From Escallonia rubra (lineage: Eukaryota; Streptophyta; Magnoliopsida; Escalloniales; Escalloniaceae), in NCBI GenBank assembly GCA_033065855.1, contig JAVXUO010000908.1, positions 248,001-312,000 on the forward strand: 64,000 nucleotides of DNA, read 5' to 3'. Positions within the stretch are counted from its first letter, which is position 1. Each line of letters begins with the position of its first letter. A model generated the notes under the pieces. That model was not told the origin of the DNA. It did no database searches and saw only the letters and a program-made list of their open reading frames with translations. A program made the position numbers and the translations under genes. Below, piece by piece: positions 11,139 through 23,740 of the stretch.

Positions 11139-14100
11139 TTATATTGAGCCATAATCCAAATTCTCCCACTTGAAGGGAGCAACTAAGCCAATGTCTGGAG
11201 CTCCTCGCAAGAACAAGCAGACACAAACACAGACAGCAGCAATGGCAAGCATTGAATGCATATAAGGACGGTGAAGCAAGCCTTGTGAACCTGGAATTCT
11301 CCTGCTGTACCTTGCAGCCACAACTGCACACCTTGAACACGAATTGTTTTCTTTCCTGAATTGGGAGCTAAATCTGCTTTCTCGATGCAGTGTCAATGGT
11401 TGTTGCTCTATCTCATTTCTAATTGATACAGAGACTTGACCATTTCTTTTATCAACAAGCTTCCGAGCCACTAGACTGTTATAAGAATGGTTATTCCTCA
11501 TCAAGGCGCATGCATATGGAGAGAGCCCATTTGCATCAAGAAGTGAGCTCCAGCAGTGCAACCCAATCTGGCGGAAACAGTTGGGGGAGAGGAAATGTGT
11601 TAAGAACACACAACAATTAATGCCGCAGATAAAAGTACAGCAAGGATAAATGCTTCCAAGAAAAAGGACAGAAGAAACAAGATTAGTGTTCCATCGCCTA
11701 CAAAGATTAGTGCGAATTGAGGCCCTGGCAAAGACTGAAAAAGGCCAAACACTTCCCCCCAAACCCACCCCAGGGGTCTCAATGGTTTTAAAACATCTTT
11801 CTATAGTAAAATATAGGACAAGCAATATGAGAGCGAAGAATTTAAACCCAAAACTGGAAAAAGATTACATACAGTTGTGTAAAGGTATTACCTGCTGCGG
11901 GTCACTTGTCAGGGTGTCAACTATATCATCTGAACTTGACGTGCTAGCAGCCAGATGCAGAGCTGTAACACCACCAGGTCCAACAAGATTTGGTGGGAAA
12001 ATGTAACTCCTTGAGGCATCATCACTGCTCGGGATGGAATAGTGTACGAGCAAGTCAACCATGTTCCTACATCTACTTTTAACTGCCCTGTTCAAGAGGT
12101 GAATCTCCAATAACATCTCCAAGGACTCCTTTGATGGCTCGTCCCTATCTAGTTTTCTTTCAAGTAGAATGTCTAGGAGGGTTTTTACCAGGGCACATAA
12201 GCCCCTTTCTACTGAAAATATAAACAGAAAACTGAACCGATTGATCCTATAACCAGGAGCCTCGGGCATGGAAGAGATTCCCTTCCTTTGGAATAGCCAT
12301 CCAAGCTCATTCAAGAAGTGCAGGACTTCCTCTCTTGACTTGGGTGGCCTGATATCAACAGGACAGTCCTCGGATAGCACTTTAGCACCTAAATCGAAGT
12401 CAGACTCGAGGAGTCTCAATTCTTGACAGATGCTGGCATCAGCTATAATAACCGGAAAGGTAGTACCTTTAATACCGTCTTCAATCTGCCATAAAACCAG
12501 TAGATATCACATATTTGAAACTCGTATCCAGTTCAAACAAAAAATGCTAATGAAGTTAGAGAACTGTATCCAAATCCAAAACCGATACCTCAATGAAACA
12601 GCGGCCTAATGCACTAGGAGCTTCATCGTTAATTATAAAGCTGCCCAACCTTATCTCATCGTATAAAGTTTTCTCACAGGCTGATTGAGGAACTTCTTTT
12701 AACAAGCACTCGCCCATATGTGTACAGTGGATCCTGTAGAAAAGTCCAAATTAATTCCCTGAAAGAAGAAAGTTGGGGAAAATATCCCCCCACCCCACAC
12801 AAAAATATATATATATATATATAATCCAAAAATATTGTCTAAAGCAAACAAAAGAGGGGTAAAATTCTTTATATACTTGGTTCCAGGAGATTTCAAATTT
12901 CTTCCCCTTAGTACAAGGGAGGTCGCTTGCCCTGCCACAACTGCCAAAGGGGAGACAGAGATTAACTCTGGGGAACTCCATGCTCTCCAGGATTTGCAGA
13001 GATGAACCTTTCCTGAATAAGAATTAACATAAAAAGAAAACCGGAGTTAACAATGCTTTGTAAACTTACAACCGCACTATTAATCTTGGTGCCTGGACAA
13101 CTACAAAGGAAAAAAGTACCAGAGATCCCATAACGACACTCACCATCCTTATGGGAAGCTAACCGCCTGCTGGTATGAACTAAAAACCTCCCATTTCTCC
13201 AAAAATCAGTATTGCAATCTTGAACCAAACAGCTGACATACCGGAAAAAATTCTGTTCAAGCTGCAAAGACCACACACATCCTGCAACTGGTCAGCACAA
13301 AAGTTGCATGGCATAAACTAAATCATCTCACAGCACTTCACTCACTTTCTCCCAAGCTGAAGATGACATTGATAGGTAAATTGACAAAACCACACAACCA
13401 GGCCTTATATAACTCTCCATATCTGATGGACTATGAGAAAGCCAATTGAAGATCTGAATTGATAGATGCAACCGGCATTAGTAGGTTTTCATTTCAATCA
13501 GAATAACAGCAATGACTAGTCAAAGGACTGATTCCTTACCTGTGTTCGGAGCGTCCCTGGCAAATGACTGGGATCCTTGTCAAATAATTTGAAAATTATC
13601 CGTCCCGTACGATCCTGGAAAAACACAACATTAATTTCTTTCCACATCACAATAAGCACGGAAATTTGAGGCAATATAGTTATACCTGCGCATCAGAGTT
13701 CAAACTAGCAGGTGAATGATCGGATCCAGATGAAGATGTGTACCCTGCTTGGTACGGAAAACTTTGGTATGATCCATTATCGACTCTTCTATTTGGCCCT
13801 CCAAAAAGATCAAAAGAAGTATTGCAAGCTTGGGTCCTACTAGCTTTAACATTAGCAGTAACTTCTCCGCTGGTTGACACATTCTCAGGCTTCACTATTT
13901 CTCTCGAGGATTGTGTTGGGAACAGCTTTTGTGCGATGGGTGGAGAAGATGATGGGGAACTCTCTTCCATAGGATTACTGCTATCCGAGGAGAAGTATTT
14001 CCTACTAGATGCCAGTCTTTGTGGACTATCACCTTCGGGTGAGGAACTGAAGAGCTGCAATGGTAAACTCGAACGAGCTTCCTGAACTTGGCAATCTGAA

Positions 14101-15668
14101 TCTTCAGCAGGGGACTGGTAACTGGTACTACTTCTCTCGCCTCCTCGTGAAGGAAACTGTGTACATGGTCCCTTTTGCAGATTAAGACACGTACCTTGGT
14201 CTGACTTAGTTTTTTCAGAGTCACTTGCGTGGCTGCTTCGTTGAGAAGGAAATGCAACATCATCTTCAGGAGTAGGTCCTGCTAGGGTCTCCGAAAGAAC
14301 AGCGAGCAAGTTCATGGTTGATGAAGCGTTGTTTCCGGTAAATCTGTCTTCATTTACAGATAACACTTGGTCTGGCACAGTTTTACTTAAATTTCCTGAA
14401 CCTGGTAACTTTGTCGCCAAGTCAGCTGGCAAAGGTAATGAATTGATTTTGTTAAGAATTTGCATTAGCTGATCCTTGTTCTGTGCCGATGAGCAATTGG
14501 TGCTTTCGTCCTTGGTATTTCCTGGTATCCCATATAAGAAATGCAATATGACATGAACAGAATGCTAAGATGGAGGGGGAGAATGAGACAGACATAGAGA
14601 AAGCCAGCTCTTTTACCTTGCGCACGAGCTAAAACTGTAAGCAAATTGACAATAGCCATGTTATCTCCATTCCCTGTATTCTCGCGGTTTCCGGGGAGTA
14701 ACAACCGCGAGGTAACATCCTCAGGCTGAGTTTTCCTCCTCCGCCTATTGTGCCCTGCAAGTCTGCGCCTACAGCTTCGTTTTCCCTCGTCAAATTCTGG
14801 AAGAGGGTGAAACCTGGCAAAACCAATTGAAAAGATAAAGATAATTTGCATAATATCCGTTGAAACTCTGAAATCTTTGACAAAATCAAATCAATTGAAT
14901 GACATACTTCACCAAAAGGAAAAGGTATAACCAAGCAAGTAGGCAAAATTAAAAGACCAATGTTAAGCATTCTATTTGTTGACATCCAAAAAGAGAAAAA
15001 GACAATTTCGATGCAATTCACTCAACATTTTTATACGGAAAAAAGGGGGGAGGTGGAATTAACCTGCTGCACTGCTGACAAAACCTTTGCATCTGCTTCC
15101 CCACCAAGGCCTTAGTGGCTTTACTGTGAACCTCACAAACCTTATGCCGCCTGTGGTAGTCTTTGGCAGTAGACAGATCTTCCTTGCAGTTATCAACCTG
15201 ACACATGGGATAATTACCTCCACCCGGCGATCCAGATCGGACTCTCTTGTTGGGTCTTGACGCAGGCTCTTCCACCGAAATTAAGCCCCTCCCGCCAAGA
15301 TTCAGCCGGAGACTTTCTTCGTCATCCCCAACAGCTTTCTCGTTGGTCAAAATCCCATGATTTATGGCACCATTTTCTTCATCTCCCCGGCGCCTCTGCC
15401 GCTCCGATTCGGCAGCAGATTCCAATGGTTTGGGTTTGGCAACAAATCTGACGCTGTCCCAATCCCACGTCTTATGGTTCCAGTTATTGGTACGGTTAGG
15501 GTTTTGAAACCCACCACCAGGGGTGAGCCTCTGCTGCTGCTGTTGTTGAAAATTTGTTGACTGAAACGGCAGACTCCGTTTCTTGGCCATGGAGAACAGA
15601 CCACCACCACCACCAAGAGTCTGGTGGAGATAAATTGGAGAAGCTACTTGCGCACCCACATCTTCCAT
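11139..15668 (-). CDS. SPL14: Squamosa promoter-binding-like transcription factor, SPL14/16 type, 10 exons
   Basis: Exons 15668-15064, 14813-14617, 14521-13686, 13614-13540, 13453-13346, 13261-13144, 13012-12877, 12733-12589, 12485-11892 and 11567-11139 join in frame to 1080 residues. The start [16 protein letters not shown] and the end LDYGSI are typical of the large SPL14/16 clade. The SBP domain spans about 155-231 with zinc ligands C156, C161, C178, H181 and C197, C200, H204, C216, and the usual intron inside it after CQQCSR; a bipartite nuclear signal ([17 protein letters not shown]) overlaps its end. The SBP domain binds GTAC-core DNA. The C-terminal half has the conserved large-SPL region, ankyrin-like repeats ([10 protein letters not shown]) and an apolar segment ([16 protein letters not shown]). 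A polyQ run lies at 41-46. No miR156-type site was seen, as expected for this clade. Acts in the nucleus; the SPL14 name rests on family resemblance. Confidence 0.93.
12805..12823. repeat. (AT)n microsatellite in an SPL intron
   Basis: Alternating AT of about 19 bp lies between SPL exons 7 and 8. Confidence 0.8.
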
Positions 15669-15685
15669 TTCTTAAAAGTCGAAGC

Positions 15686-16031
15686 CTGTATTAAACCCTG
15701 TATTATATCTGGGATTTTAACAAACAAAATAAAAAACTAAAGAAAGAACTCTCATCTCTGATTCAACACCCTACCTTTAGCTTAAAGAATTAGAAACGAT
15801 ATTGAAAAGAAAAACAAAAAGGAAGGTGAAACTTGGTATTGAAAACAAGAAGATAACAAAGTGATTCTTCCTCCATCAACAAGGAAGACAGAGGGCCAAA
15901 GAATTAAATTAAATAAATAAAGAAGTAGTCTTTCATGGATAAAGCCTCTTATGAACAAAGATTTCACTTCCAAAAGAAAAGTCCAATTTTCTAATACACA
16001 AAATAAGATTTAAATGGGATAAAAAATTCAC
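15686..16031 (-). other. Probable 5' UTR intron of the SPL gene
   Basis: On the minus strand, an AAAG|GTGAAT donor at 16032/16031 pairs with an AATACAG|GC acceptor at 15686/15685, leaving only about 16 nt of leader before the ATG at 15668. The enclosed sequence is AT-rich with stops in all frames. Inferred from splice signals only. Confidence 0.45.
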
Positions 16032-16039
16032 CTTTATGG

Positions 16040-17050
16040 GTTTCCAGAGTTCTCCATTCCGAAGCACAACTTGGGTGTTGCCGCAGTTTGAGAAACAAAC
16101 CTCCAAAGTCCAAGCTAAAATCCCAGTATTACTCCTATATATCCGGTACCTACTACTTGTTCTGTCTTGGGATCTATCAGACCCACAAAAGAAATGGATT
16201 GAACTGAATCAAAAATCAAGACACGGCCGGATCTACGGTCGGCTCTCAGATCTGAGACGGTGAAAAGGGAGACCGGTACAGTAGTGAATATCAGTGGAGA
16301 AGGATGGTTGCTGCTACCAATGTTTTTTTACTTTCTCATCAACAAACTCCTTTTCATTTTCCTTTTGCGCCTTCATTCATTCAGAGGATTTGGCTAAAGC
16401 AGTAAATTGAGTGAGGGTTTGGGGGTTATAGTTCAGCCGGCCCCAGGACCCCACGAAGAATCCTGGACGCTTCTTCTAGGTTTTAATTTCTTTTTGTTCT
16501 CCTTCTTGTGAGGGTTTTTGTCGATTTATGACGAGAAAGAAAGCAAGAGATAATGGACGGATACAGTGAGAGTCGACGAGACGGTCTGTACTAACAAAAA
16601 CTATTGACTGCACTCTCCCTGTACTTTTTACCTTTCTTTTCCGGTAGTAAATGGCAGAGGCTGTTAGAATGCAGGCTTACTAATTTGCAAACAATCGTGC
16701 AAGAACCTTAACATAAATCTTAACATCTTTATCGAGTAATTCTTCGTTCAGTTGTTTTTACCGACTACTTTTCAGTATGTCCCTTAAGGTTGGTTTCATT
16801 TCTAACCGCTCGGGTTTTCTTAGCGTTATTGTATTAAGGTAAATTTTTGATGTAAAAAATCGTGTCCTGTGAAAATATTTTGTCCACTTTTTTAGACGGA
16901 ATGTGTCAAATTAATAAAAACTATCAAAATGACAAGGATAAATTATAAAGATCACTTAAAAAATTAAGAAAAAATATATATCATAACCACTTAGTCTCTT
17001 TCTGAGCTAAACACACACCGCCTCCTTTCATTCAGCACCGCCACCACCTC
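16040..17050. other. Upstream region of the SPL gene
   Basis: Non-coding. The part nearest the gene probably holds the 5' leader and promoter for minus-strand transcription; I cannot place a single convincing TATA box. Beyond about 16700 the sequence is AT-rich with nothing recognisable. Confidence 0.4.
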
Positions 17051-17052
17051 CC

Positions 17053-17078
17053 ACCAACCAACCAACCAACCAACCAAG
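17053..17078. repeat. (CCAA)n microsatellite
   Basis: About six tandem ACCA/CCAA units. Confidence 0.85.
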
Positions 17079-17389
17079 ACCTACCACCCTCCTCTTAACC
17101 ACTACCATCACCCATTCGGTTGTCCTTGCCTTATGCACACCACGCTCCAGATATTCAATAGGCCCTAAATAATTGGGACTATTCATTGATTTCTTCAAAT
17201 AATTGGAACCATTCATTCACCACAAGTCCGTGTAATTACTAGCTAGAACAGCAGGTCCAAGTGCATCTGGTCCTTTGGAAAGATGAATCGTGATTTGAAA
17301 AACATATTTTCCTATGTCAATGATACATATTTGGTAATGCATTTGCATTTTGCACTTATCGCACCTCACTTCATCGCCACTTCACCCTT

Positions 17390-17630
17390 CCGCCCCCAAT
17401 CAATACCATCTAATCACCCGTCCCCCCCAAACCATCACCATCCAAACGGCCAGCACTGCAAACCACCACTGTCCATATACCCACTGCCTCAAACCACCAC
17501 CATCGAATCACCCACCGCCACAACCATTACCATCCAAACGGCCACCACTGCCATCCATATACGCATTGCCCCAAACCATCGTAACCCAATCACTTGTCGC
17601 CGCCAACCATCACCATCCAAACACCCCCTC
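17390..17630. repeat. Degenerate CCACCATCCAAAC-type minisatellite
   Basis: A C/A-rich stretch repeats blocks such as ACCATCACCATCCAAAC and CCACTGCCATCCATATAC at irregular spacing of roughly 80 bp. It gives long Pro/His/Thr-rich open frames (17283-17723 and 17350-17637) by composition alone, so I do not call these genes. Confidence 0.6.
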
Positions 17631-17723
17631 ATTTTGATCTTCATCGACACTGTCTTTTCTAAATTCCATGCTCGAAAGTTTATTTGTTACCTTGGATTTG
17701 GGGAGTACTGCATAGCATTTTAG

Positions 17724-18530
17724 CCAAAGTGGTCATGCCACATGCATTGGGGCGGAAAGTAGCACCACCTAGTTGTCCTTAAGCAGCACGACATCCGTGG
17801 TTCTTTGAGCGGCAAGTCCAGCTCAAAGACTGGGTCCGAGGACCGAATCAACAAACCACCATCAGAATTACCACCTGGCACATGATCCAACACACCAAAT
17901 ACCCGATCTATTTTGACTAGTACCTCATTGATCTCACTGATGTGCTTCAGCTGCACTTCGACCTAACAAAAATGTTGCAGATAAGTATTGTATTCAGTTA
18001 GCATATCAGAGTACTTATATTTGTTGAAGAAATTCAACTAGCCGATCATTGAACACCGTTGGACAAGCCCTTTTCCTTTGTTTAGCAGATCTATGAAGGG
18101 GGGTTCTGAGGGAAAATAAAATGAAGGAAGGTTGTTAATGGAGGAAATGGTGAGTTAAGAAAATGGGCATGTCTAAGATGGTGAGGGGAAACATAAGCTA
18201 TTTTCTAATGTCGAAAGAGATAGGTGTTTAGGATAGGGGTTTTTTCCCTTATCTTTTTTTAGTGTTCTTCTTAGTTTATCCCTGTCATTTTGCCATTTTT
18301 TATTGTTTTAATGTCTTTTGTTCGAAAAAGTGGACAAAAAGTTTCACAGTACATAATTTTTTACATAGGGGACTCGTTCAGGGCACGAAAAGCCAAAAAG
18401 ACTTGGAGGGTTATAAATGGAAACTCAAGTGGCATCCAGGAAATTATTCTTTTTTTATTTTATCTTTTTAATAATCTATCTTTCAACTTTTACATTGAAT
18501 TTACCCGATCCTTTGTCATGTTTATGTGTC
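17724..18530. other. Intergenic, nothing recognised
   Basis: AT-rich, with open frames only in the low-complexity part. Nothing supports a gene. Confidence 0.5.
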
Positions 18531-18533
18531 TAA

Positions 18534-19101
18534 AAGTCCGTTTGAGATTGATTAAAAAAAGCAAATTCAGCTTAAATCTTAATCAGTTCTTAAAATTTGA
18601 TTTAATCAAAATCAGTTTACTGTTTGGTAAAAGTAGTTGCAAACTAGATTAAATCTATAAAAAATGTTTGTATAAAAAGTACTTAAATCAGTTTCACTAT
18701 GACAAAATGATCATAGAGGACATTCAAGACCATAGAGGACACTCAATAAACAATTTGTGAAAAAATGGTGTGGAGGAATTGAAGATAGAAGAACTTACAT
18801 AAATGGCGTGGAGGAATTGAAGAGGGCGACTGTATCCCTCTCTGTTAGTCGTAGGAGAAGATTTTAGCAATAGAAGAAGAGATAACCTCCACAAACTATC
18901 TAAAGAATTAAGGGGTATGAGATGTCTTTTTGTGAAAAAAAAATGGGGATAGGATGGTAAATTAAAAGGTCAAACCTGATTATGGGAAAATGATTATTCC
19001 ATAATGGATTGAATTAGTTTTTAGCTTTTGAAGATTGATTAAATCTCTTAATCTCTTTTTCCAAACACCCACAAACTTGATTTAATCTCCCAAACACCCT
19101 C
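18534..19101. mobile_element. Tourist/PIF-like MITE, TAA target duplication
   Basis: Left end TAA|AAGTCCGTTTGAGATT (TAA at 18531-18533) and right end AATCTCCCAAACACCCTC|TAA (TAA at 19102-19104) give imperfect terminal inverted repeats and a 3-bp TWA duplication. The interior (568 bp) is AT-rich without coding capacity. It shares its terminal type with elements at 23741 and 55400. Superfamily assignment is inferred from the TSD and GTTTGG-like ends. Confidence 0.55.
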
Positions 19102-19426
19102 TAAATGGGCAACCGAAAAGTCAAAGACCATCTACCTGCGTCCTCGTAATCCAAATTTATCGACCTTTGTTACTTGTATCATAGGCTGAAATGACACAAA
19201 TGCCTCTCTACCTCCTCTCCACTAAAAACACGTTTGTCGTTTCTCACCCACAATTTAGGAAAATTTGTGTTTTTCACACTATACTTGTTAATAAAATTCT
19301 AGCACTTTTTTATTAGCAACGTAACATAAATTTAGTGCCACCTTTGGATCCAGCTAGAATGAAACAATCTAAAATGCCACTTTAAAAAGCAATATTTTAG
19401 GTGACGCAATAATTGTTTATATATAT

Positions 19427-19555
19427 TTTTTTTGATTGAAAAAAAGGCTGGACCGTAAGGCTCTAATCCAACCGGCAGGGAGTATTGCGCCTCGAGAACC
19501 TACAAGGCCGCAACATACATTTGAGCCCCCGATTTCCGCACTTATGTCTGAGCCG
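19427..19555 (-). mobile_element. SINE-like retroposon with 18-bp target duplication
   Basis: A 129-bp insertion is flanked by a perfect 18-bp direct repeat, ATAATTGTTTATATATAT, at 19409-19426 and 19556-19573. In minus orientation the insert ends in an A-rich tail (CAATCAAAAAAAA), as expected of a short non-LTR retroposon. Internal GGTTCTCGAGG and GGTTGGATTAG are weak candidates for a pol III B box; a convincing A box was not found. The perfect duplication indicates a fairly recent insertion. Confidence 0.72.
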
Positions 19556-19573
19556 ATAATTGTTTATATATAT

Positions 19574-21512
19574 GATGTACAAAGCTACCCTTTGTCTGTT
19601 AAATAAGAGTGAATAAGGAATAAGGACCTTAAAGAAAGGTGACGAAATATCTATACATATATATATACTATATAGAGGTAAGGTACGATGACATAAAAGG
19701 ATGTTGACCGGGCATCGCCAGGCGCAGTGGAAGGACGATACTGCCCTTGGTCTGTCGTGGTGACTGCTGGTTTAATTATCTTTGCCGGGTACACAGGGTG
19801 AGGAAAATTCAAAGATGACTTGAACTTCAATTACCACGATCACATTCATTTCTCTTGGACACTTTTGTTTTTTGGTTAGTACTTGCCCCATGAGTCATGG
19901 CTTTCGGTCTTGGTACAAATTTCTTTGCGTTTTGCTTTCAATACCGGCCCTAGTAGGTACTGCATTATCTGTCTATAAAGTTATTTTTGTATATTCGGTC
20001 CGAGAATCGTTCACCGTCTCCTCTCCTTTAACAGGACTGTAATTGAACCAAGATTTTCGTGAACAATGTTGTGATTCATTTAATAAAAATTTGTTTGTGA
20101 TCTTTAATTTAACAAGCGAATTGAGTCTGAACAAAAAAGTTGAGCTCGTTTATAAGCGAACCGAATATGAACAACTAAAATCGTTTATTATAAATCCAAT
20201 TATTTCATAATCCCAACTACTGATCACAGTTATTTTATGCCCAATCTAAATAGCACCGCAATGTTAAGTGTTGTAGGTGAACTACTTTAATTTCAAAGTC
20301 TCCCATTCACTGAGAAGTAGTCCTAACACTCCAAATGAGTCGAGTTCTCGGGTTATTTAGTCATTGTTGGACTCGTGTTTGTTTGGGAGTAATTTGGCTC
20401 TTGCTGATTTAGCTATCCTCGTGACCGACCTTGGCTATTTAGCTCCTGGTAGGCTTGTTTCACAAATTGAGCCGAGCTTGAGAGCATTAAGGTTATGTTA
20501 ATCTCTCAGCTCGTTCACTTTATTAAACTAAGAAAATGCACATTACCCACTTCTATTGTTTTTAAACTGATTAAACTGAAATAGAAGATGCAAAGTGGTT
20601 GGAAATTCATTTTATCAACAGACTAGTGAACCATCGCATTGGTGGCGGCGCAACATGGTTGTTAGAAATTGAAGGTGGTGGTGATGACAATGGGCGTGTA
20701 TGAACTGTTCATGGCTTATGGTATTACTCAGTGTGGGAGATGAAAACTGGCAAAAGAAGGGTACAAAGGAAGTAACTAAAACGTTTTTTAGATTAATGCG
20801 CTTGCATTTCGTTCACTGTTAAAGGCAGCAATTTTCGATTAATATACACATATTCGATCAGTAAAGGGAGGTTTAGTGCACGTTTCTAGAGATAAGGGGG
20901 TTAAATCGCAAACCGGTGAAAGTACACGAGGTAAAGTGCATTTTTCCCTTGAACTTTATAGCCTTAAATTGACAAAAATCTAATTATTTACATGAGAAAT
21001 GAGATCAGTCTTATACTGCACCGTGTGCAGCATATATACATAAAATGACGAGTTGAAAGAATACACATCTCATTCATATACGACTTTCATAAACATATCC
21101 GGTAAGTTATATAGTCCACTAACATACAAAATAATAAAAAGATATGTTAACGGTTCTTCAACTTATTCAATTTTGAGTTATCAAACAAGTTAAATAGGCA
21201 TCTTCATAAACTTATTCATGGACGATCGGGTGATTTTCAAGTTGAACTTTTTTGGAATGACTCCCCTTCAAATTAAGCTCGGTTAGTTAAACAAATGAAT
21301 AAACGCGAGCAAGCCTAAACAAACCAATCAAATTCAGTTCATTTAGAGAATAGGTAGTCTATCTAATAGTAAATTTGAAGTGTGTCATACAAACTCATTG
21401 ATTTCTGAACTTAACTTTTAAGATGGCATATGATAAAATGGAAAAATGGAACTGATGTTCGTACTCCATTCTCCTGCTGGCATGCTTCATTTTTGCAAAA
21501 AAGATTACAATA
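19574..21512. other. Intergenic with degenerate repeat traces
   Basis: No gene. The 20040-20540 part repeats GAGCTCG/CGAGCTT-like words common in old plant dispersed repeats; similar words recur near 21240-21340, 34240-34440 and 57120-57250. No borders could be set. Confidence 0.4.
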
Positions 21513-21830
21513 TATTATGTTGAATCTGGTGTCCAACCCAAAAGTATGCTCATGAGTAGGAGAAACCCACAAGATATAAGAACCAATCACAAATCCCATG
21601 TACTATCGATGTGAGACTTGACACTCGCTCTCACGCGAAACCTGAGAATAAGAGGTGCTACACATGAATAAGAGGTGGTCCCGTTGGATCGAATGGGGCG
21701 GCAGAGGCCTAAGTCTAATATCATGTTAAACTTGGTGTTCAACCAAAAAACATGCTCAGGAATAAGAAAAACTCATCAGATATAAGAACCAATCATAAAC
21801 TTCGTGTATTGTCGACGTGGGACTTGACAT
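21513..21830. repeat. Diverged direct repeat, two ~105-bp copies
   Basis: Copies at about 21513-21620 and 21719-21830 share GATATAAGAACCAATCA, a CATGCTCA-type block and a GATGTGAGACTTGACA / GACGTGGGACTTGACA end. The last motif resembles the ATGTGGGACTT-type words of plant TRIM/LTR termini, so the pair could be the arms of a tiny terminal-repeat element, but this is inference. Confidence 0.6.
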
Positions 21831-23740
21831 ACTGTATAAGCATGCATATGCCGACGTCTCTGCATATATAGAAAAGAACAGTAGTGTGCAATCTTATCTC
21901 AGTCTTAGCTGGGGACAAGGAAAGAAAACGAATACCCAATAAGAACAGGAGTAGTACAGAAGAAGTGGCATGTGCGTGGGTGGCAGCTGGTGTGCATCTT
22001 CGGACGGTTGACTGGAAAACAGAGAAAGGGTGATTTGTACGTAGTACTCTGCATCGGCTGGCATTCACAGTTTACAGACTAAGGGGGTTGGCCAATGGCC
22101 GTGGGTGGGGTGGGGGATGGACCCCGTTACCGTACAGTTTCAAAGGGTACTACCCGGAACAAGCACGAGGTGTCCCGTCAGGGCCGTCGTCGTCCGCCAA
22201 TCCGGTCTACCCACTTTACTTTACTTTATTATTAGCTTTTCCACGCGCTCACGGAACCCACCACCCCCCAAACACCTAAACTCCTCGTCATCTCTCTCTC
22301 TTTCCACTCACTCCACTGTTTTCAACTCGCATAATGACACCATTCATTTGCCCAGTTAAGGATTAGACCTCACATTTTTCTTAAGATTACTAATGAGAAA
22401 GCATACCAACGTTATCAACTTGAAACTCTTTCTTAAAACAGCACCACCATTTAGACTTTTTCCGACCAAAATCCAGTTGACTAGATGCCTAAACCTGATA
22501 TATGTTTAACCTACAAAATTATTCACAGTCATGTCGATCAATTCAACCTTCTTTTGGCTGAAATGAAGTTCTGTTTATACTGAAATGAAGTTCACACGGG
22601 TCCGTTTTTTGAGTGTGATGGTGTTTATCAGCCTATTGCCGTGACTTCTTGACCAACCGAAGCTGTATATATGGCATGTAATGGACACACGAGCCCCATT
22701 AAACGATAAAACATCTGGCTCTTGTGTATAGTAATTAATGGTTGCGCTCATAATTGGCAAGACTGATTGAACCTTGTTAGGTTCATGAGACGTAAATACA
22801 TTACGACATGTGATGTTAGGGAAGTGACTTCGCAAAATTAGAGTAGAGGTCAAGTGTCTGGGTCTGAAGTTAAGGTCCTGTGTGTTTACTTCTATACACT
22901 TCTCAAGCTCTGAAATTTTAGAGCGAAAAAGTGAAATGTAAAATGAGTCTTGTACTTCTCTGAAAATGAATGCTCAATTTTCACACAATAATCTCATCAA
23001 GCGACATGTAACGCTTTTGGGAGTGACATCTCACCGAGGAGGGTACATATGTCAGTGCTTTACGGATCGCATATTTACCTGGCCTGCCCCCGCATGGCTT
23101 CGTTCTTTTTGTCTAAAAAGATTGGCTCCTATAGCATCAATGTGGGTAAAGAACCCCTTGATCTAGCCACTAGCCCAAAGCCCTTTGTTGAGTCCCACAG
23201 GGGCATTAAGAGACAGCGAACCTGACAGCGATATGATAAGGAACGTCCAACGTCTAACTATTAGGCGGATTAAACATGATGCCCTCAGAAACTTGCTCTT
23301 GCCTTGGAATGACACAGGGGTCATGGTTCCTAGGAGTGCCGATGAAGAGCACCCCAATGTCAAAGCAAATAGACTAGTCACTTAAGAGGAATCATCTATC
23401 TCGCGGATGAGTCCTTGTGACGGCTTAACACATCAAAATTAAGCCTTAACCATCGGGCACAAGAGATGTGTATAATTAAGCCTTCATTAAGGCGAACAGA
23501 GAACTGAGTTGTAGTTACACGTTGATTCCAGCAATTTTTTAATCATGGAACCGCAGCAAATCAAGCACATCCAACAAGAATTGCCAACTGACAACACGAC
23601 ATGCTTTAAATAGATCAAAATTTTCGAGGGACATACATATTCGGATACAACAATTCTCAAAGGATTGGCATGATAGCCCTTACTTATGGCTTCCATCATG
23701 ATATGTTACAAAAAAAATTCAATGTCCACCGTAGCCCTTA
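21831..23740. other. Intergenic, nothing recognised
   Basis: A few moderate open frames (22088-22359, 22966-23166, 23163-23385) lack family motifs. The block at about 23000-23390 is less AT-rich than its surroundings and may be a decayed repeat. Confidence 0.4.

Noticed and set aside
13738..14085. Plus-strand frame of 115 residues
   Set aside because: It is antisense to SPL exon 3, which is coherent and spliced on the minus strand.
11139..15668. miR156 regulation of the SPL gene
   Set aside because: No matching site is visible, and the large SPL14/16-type genes are known to lack it.
17283..17723. 146-residue Pro/His/Thr-rich frame
   Set aside because: It lies in a degenerate C/A-rich minisatellite open in two frames; composition explains it.
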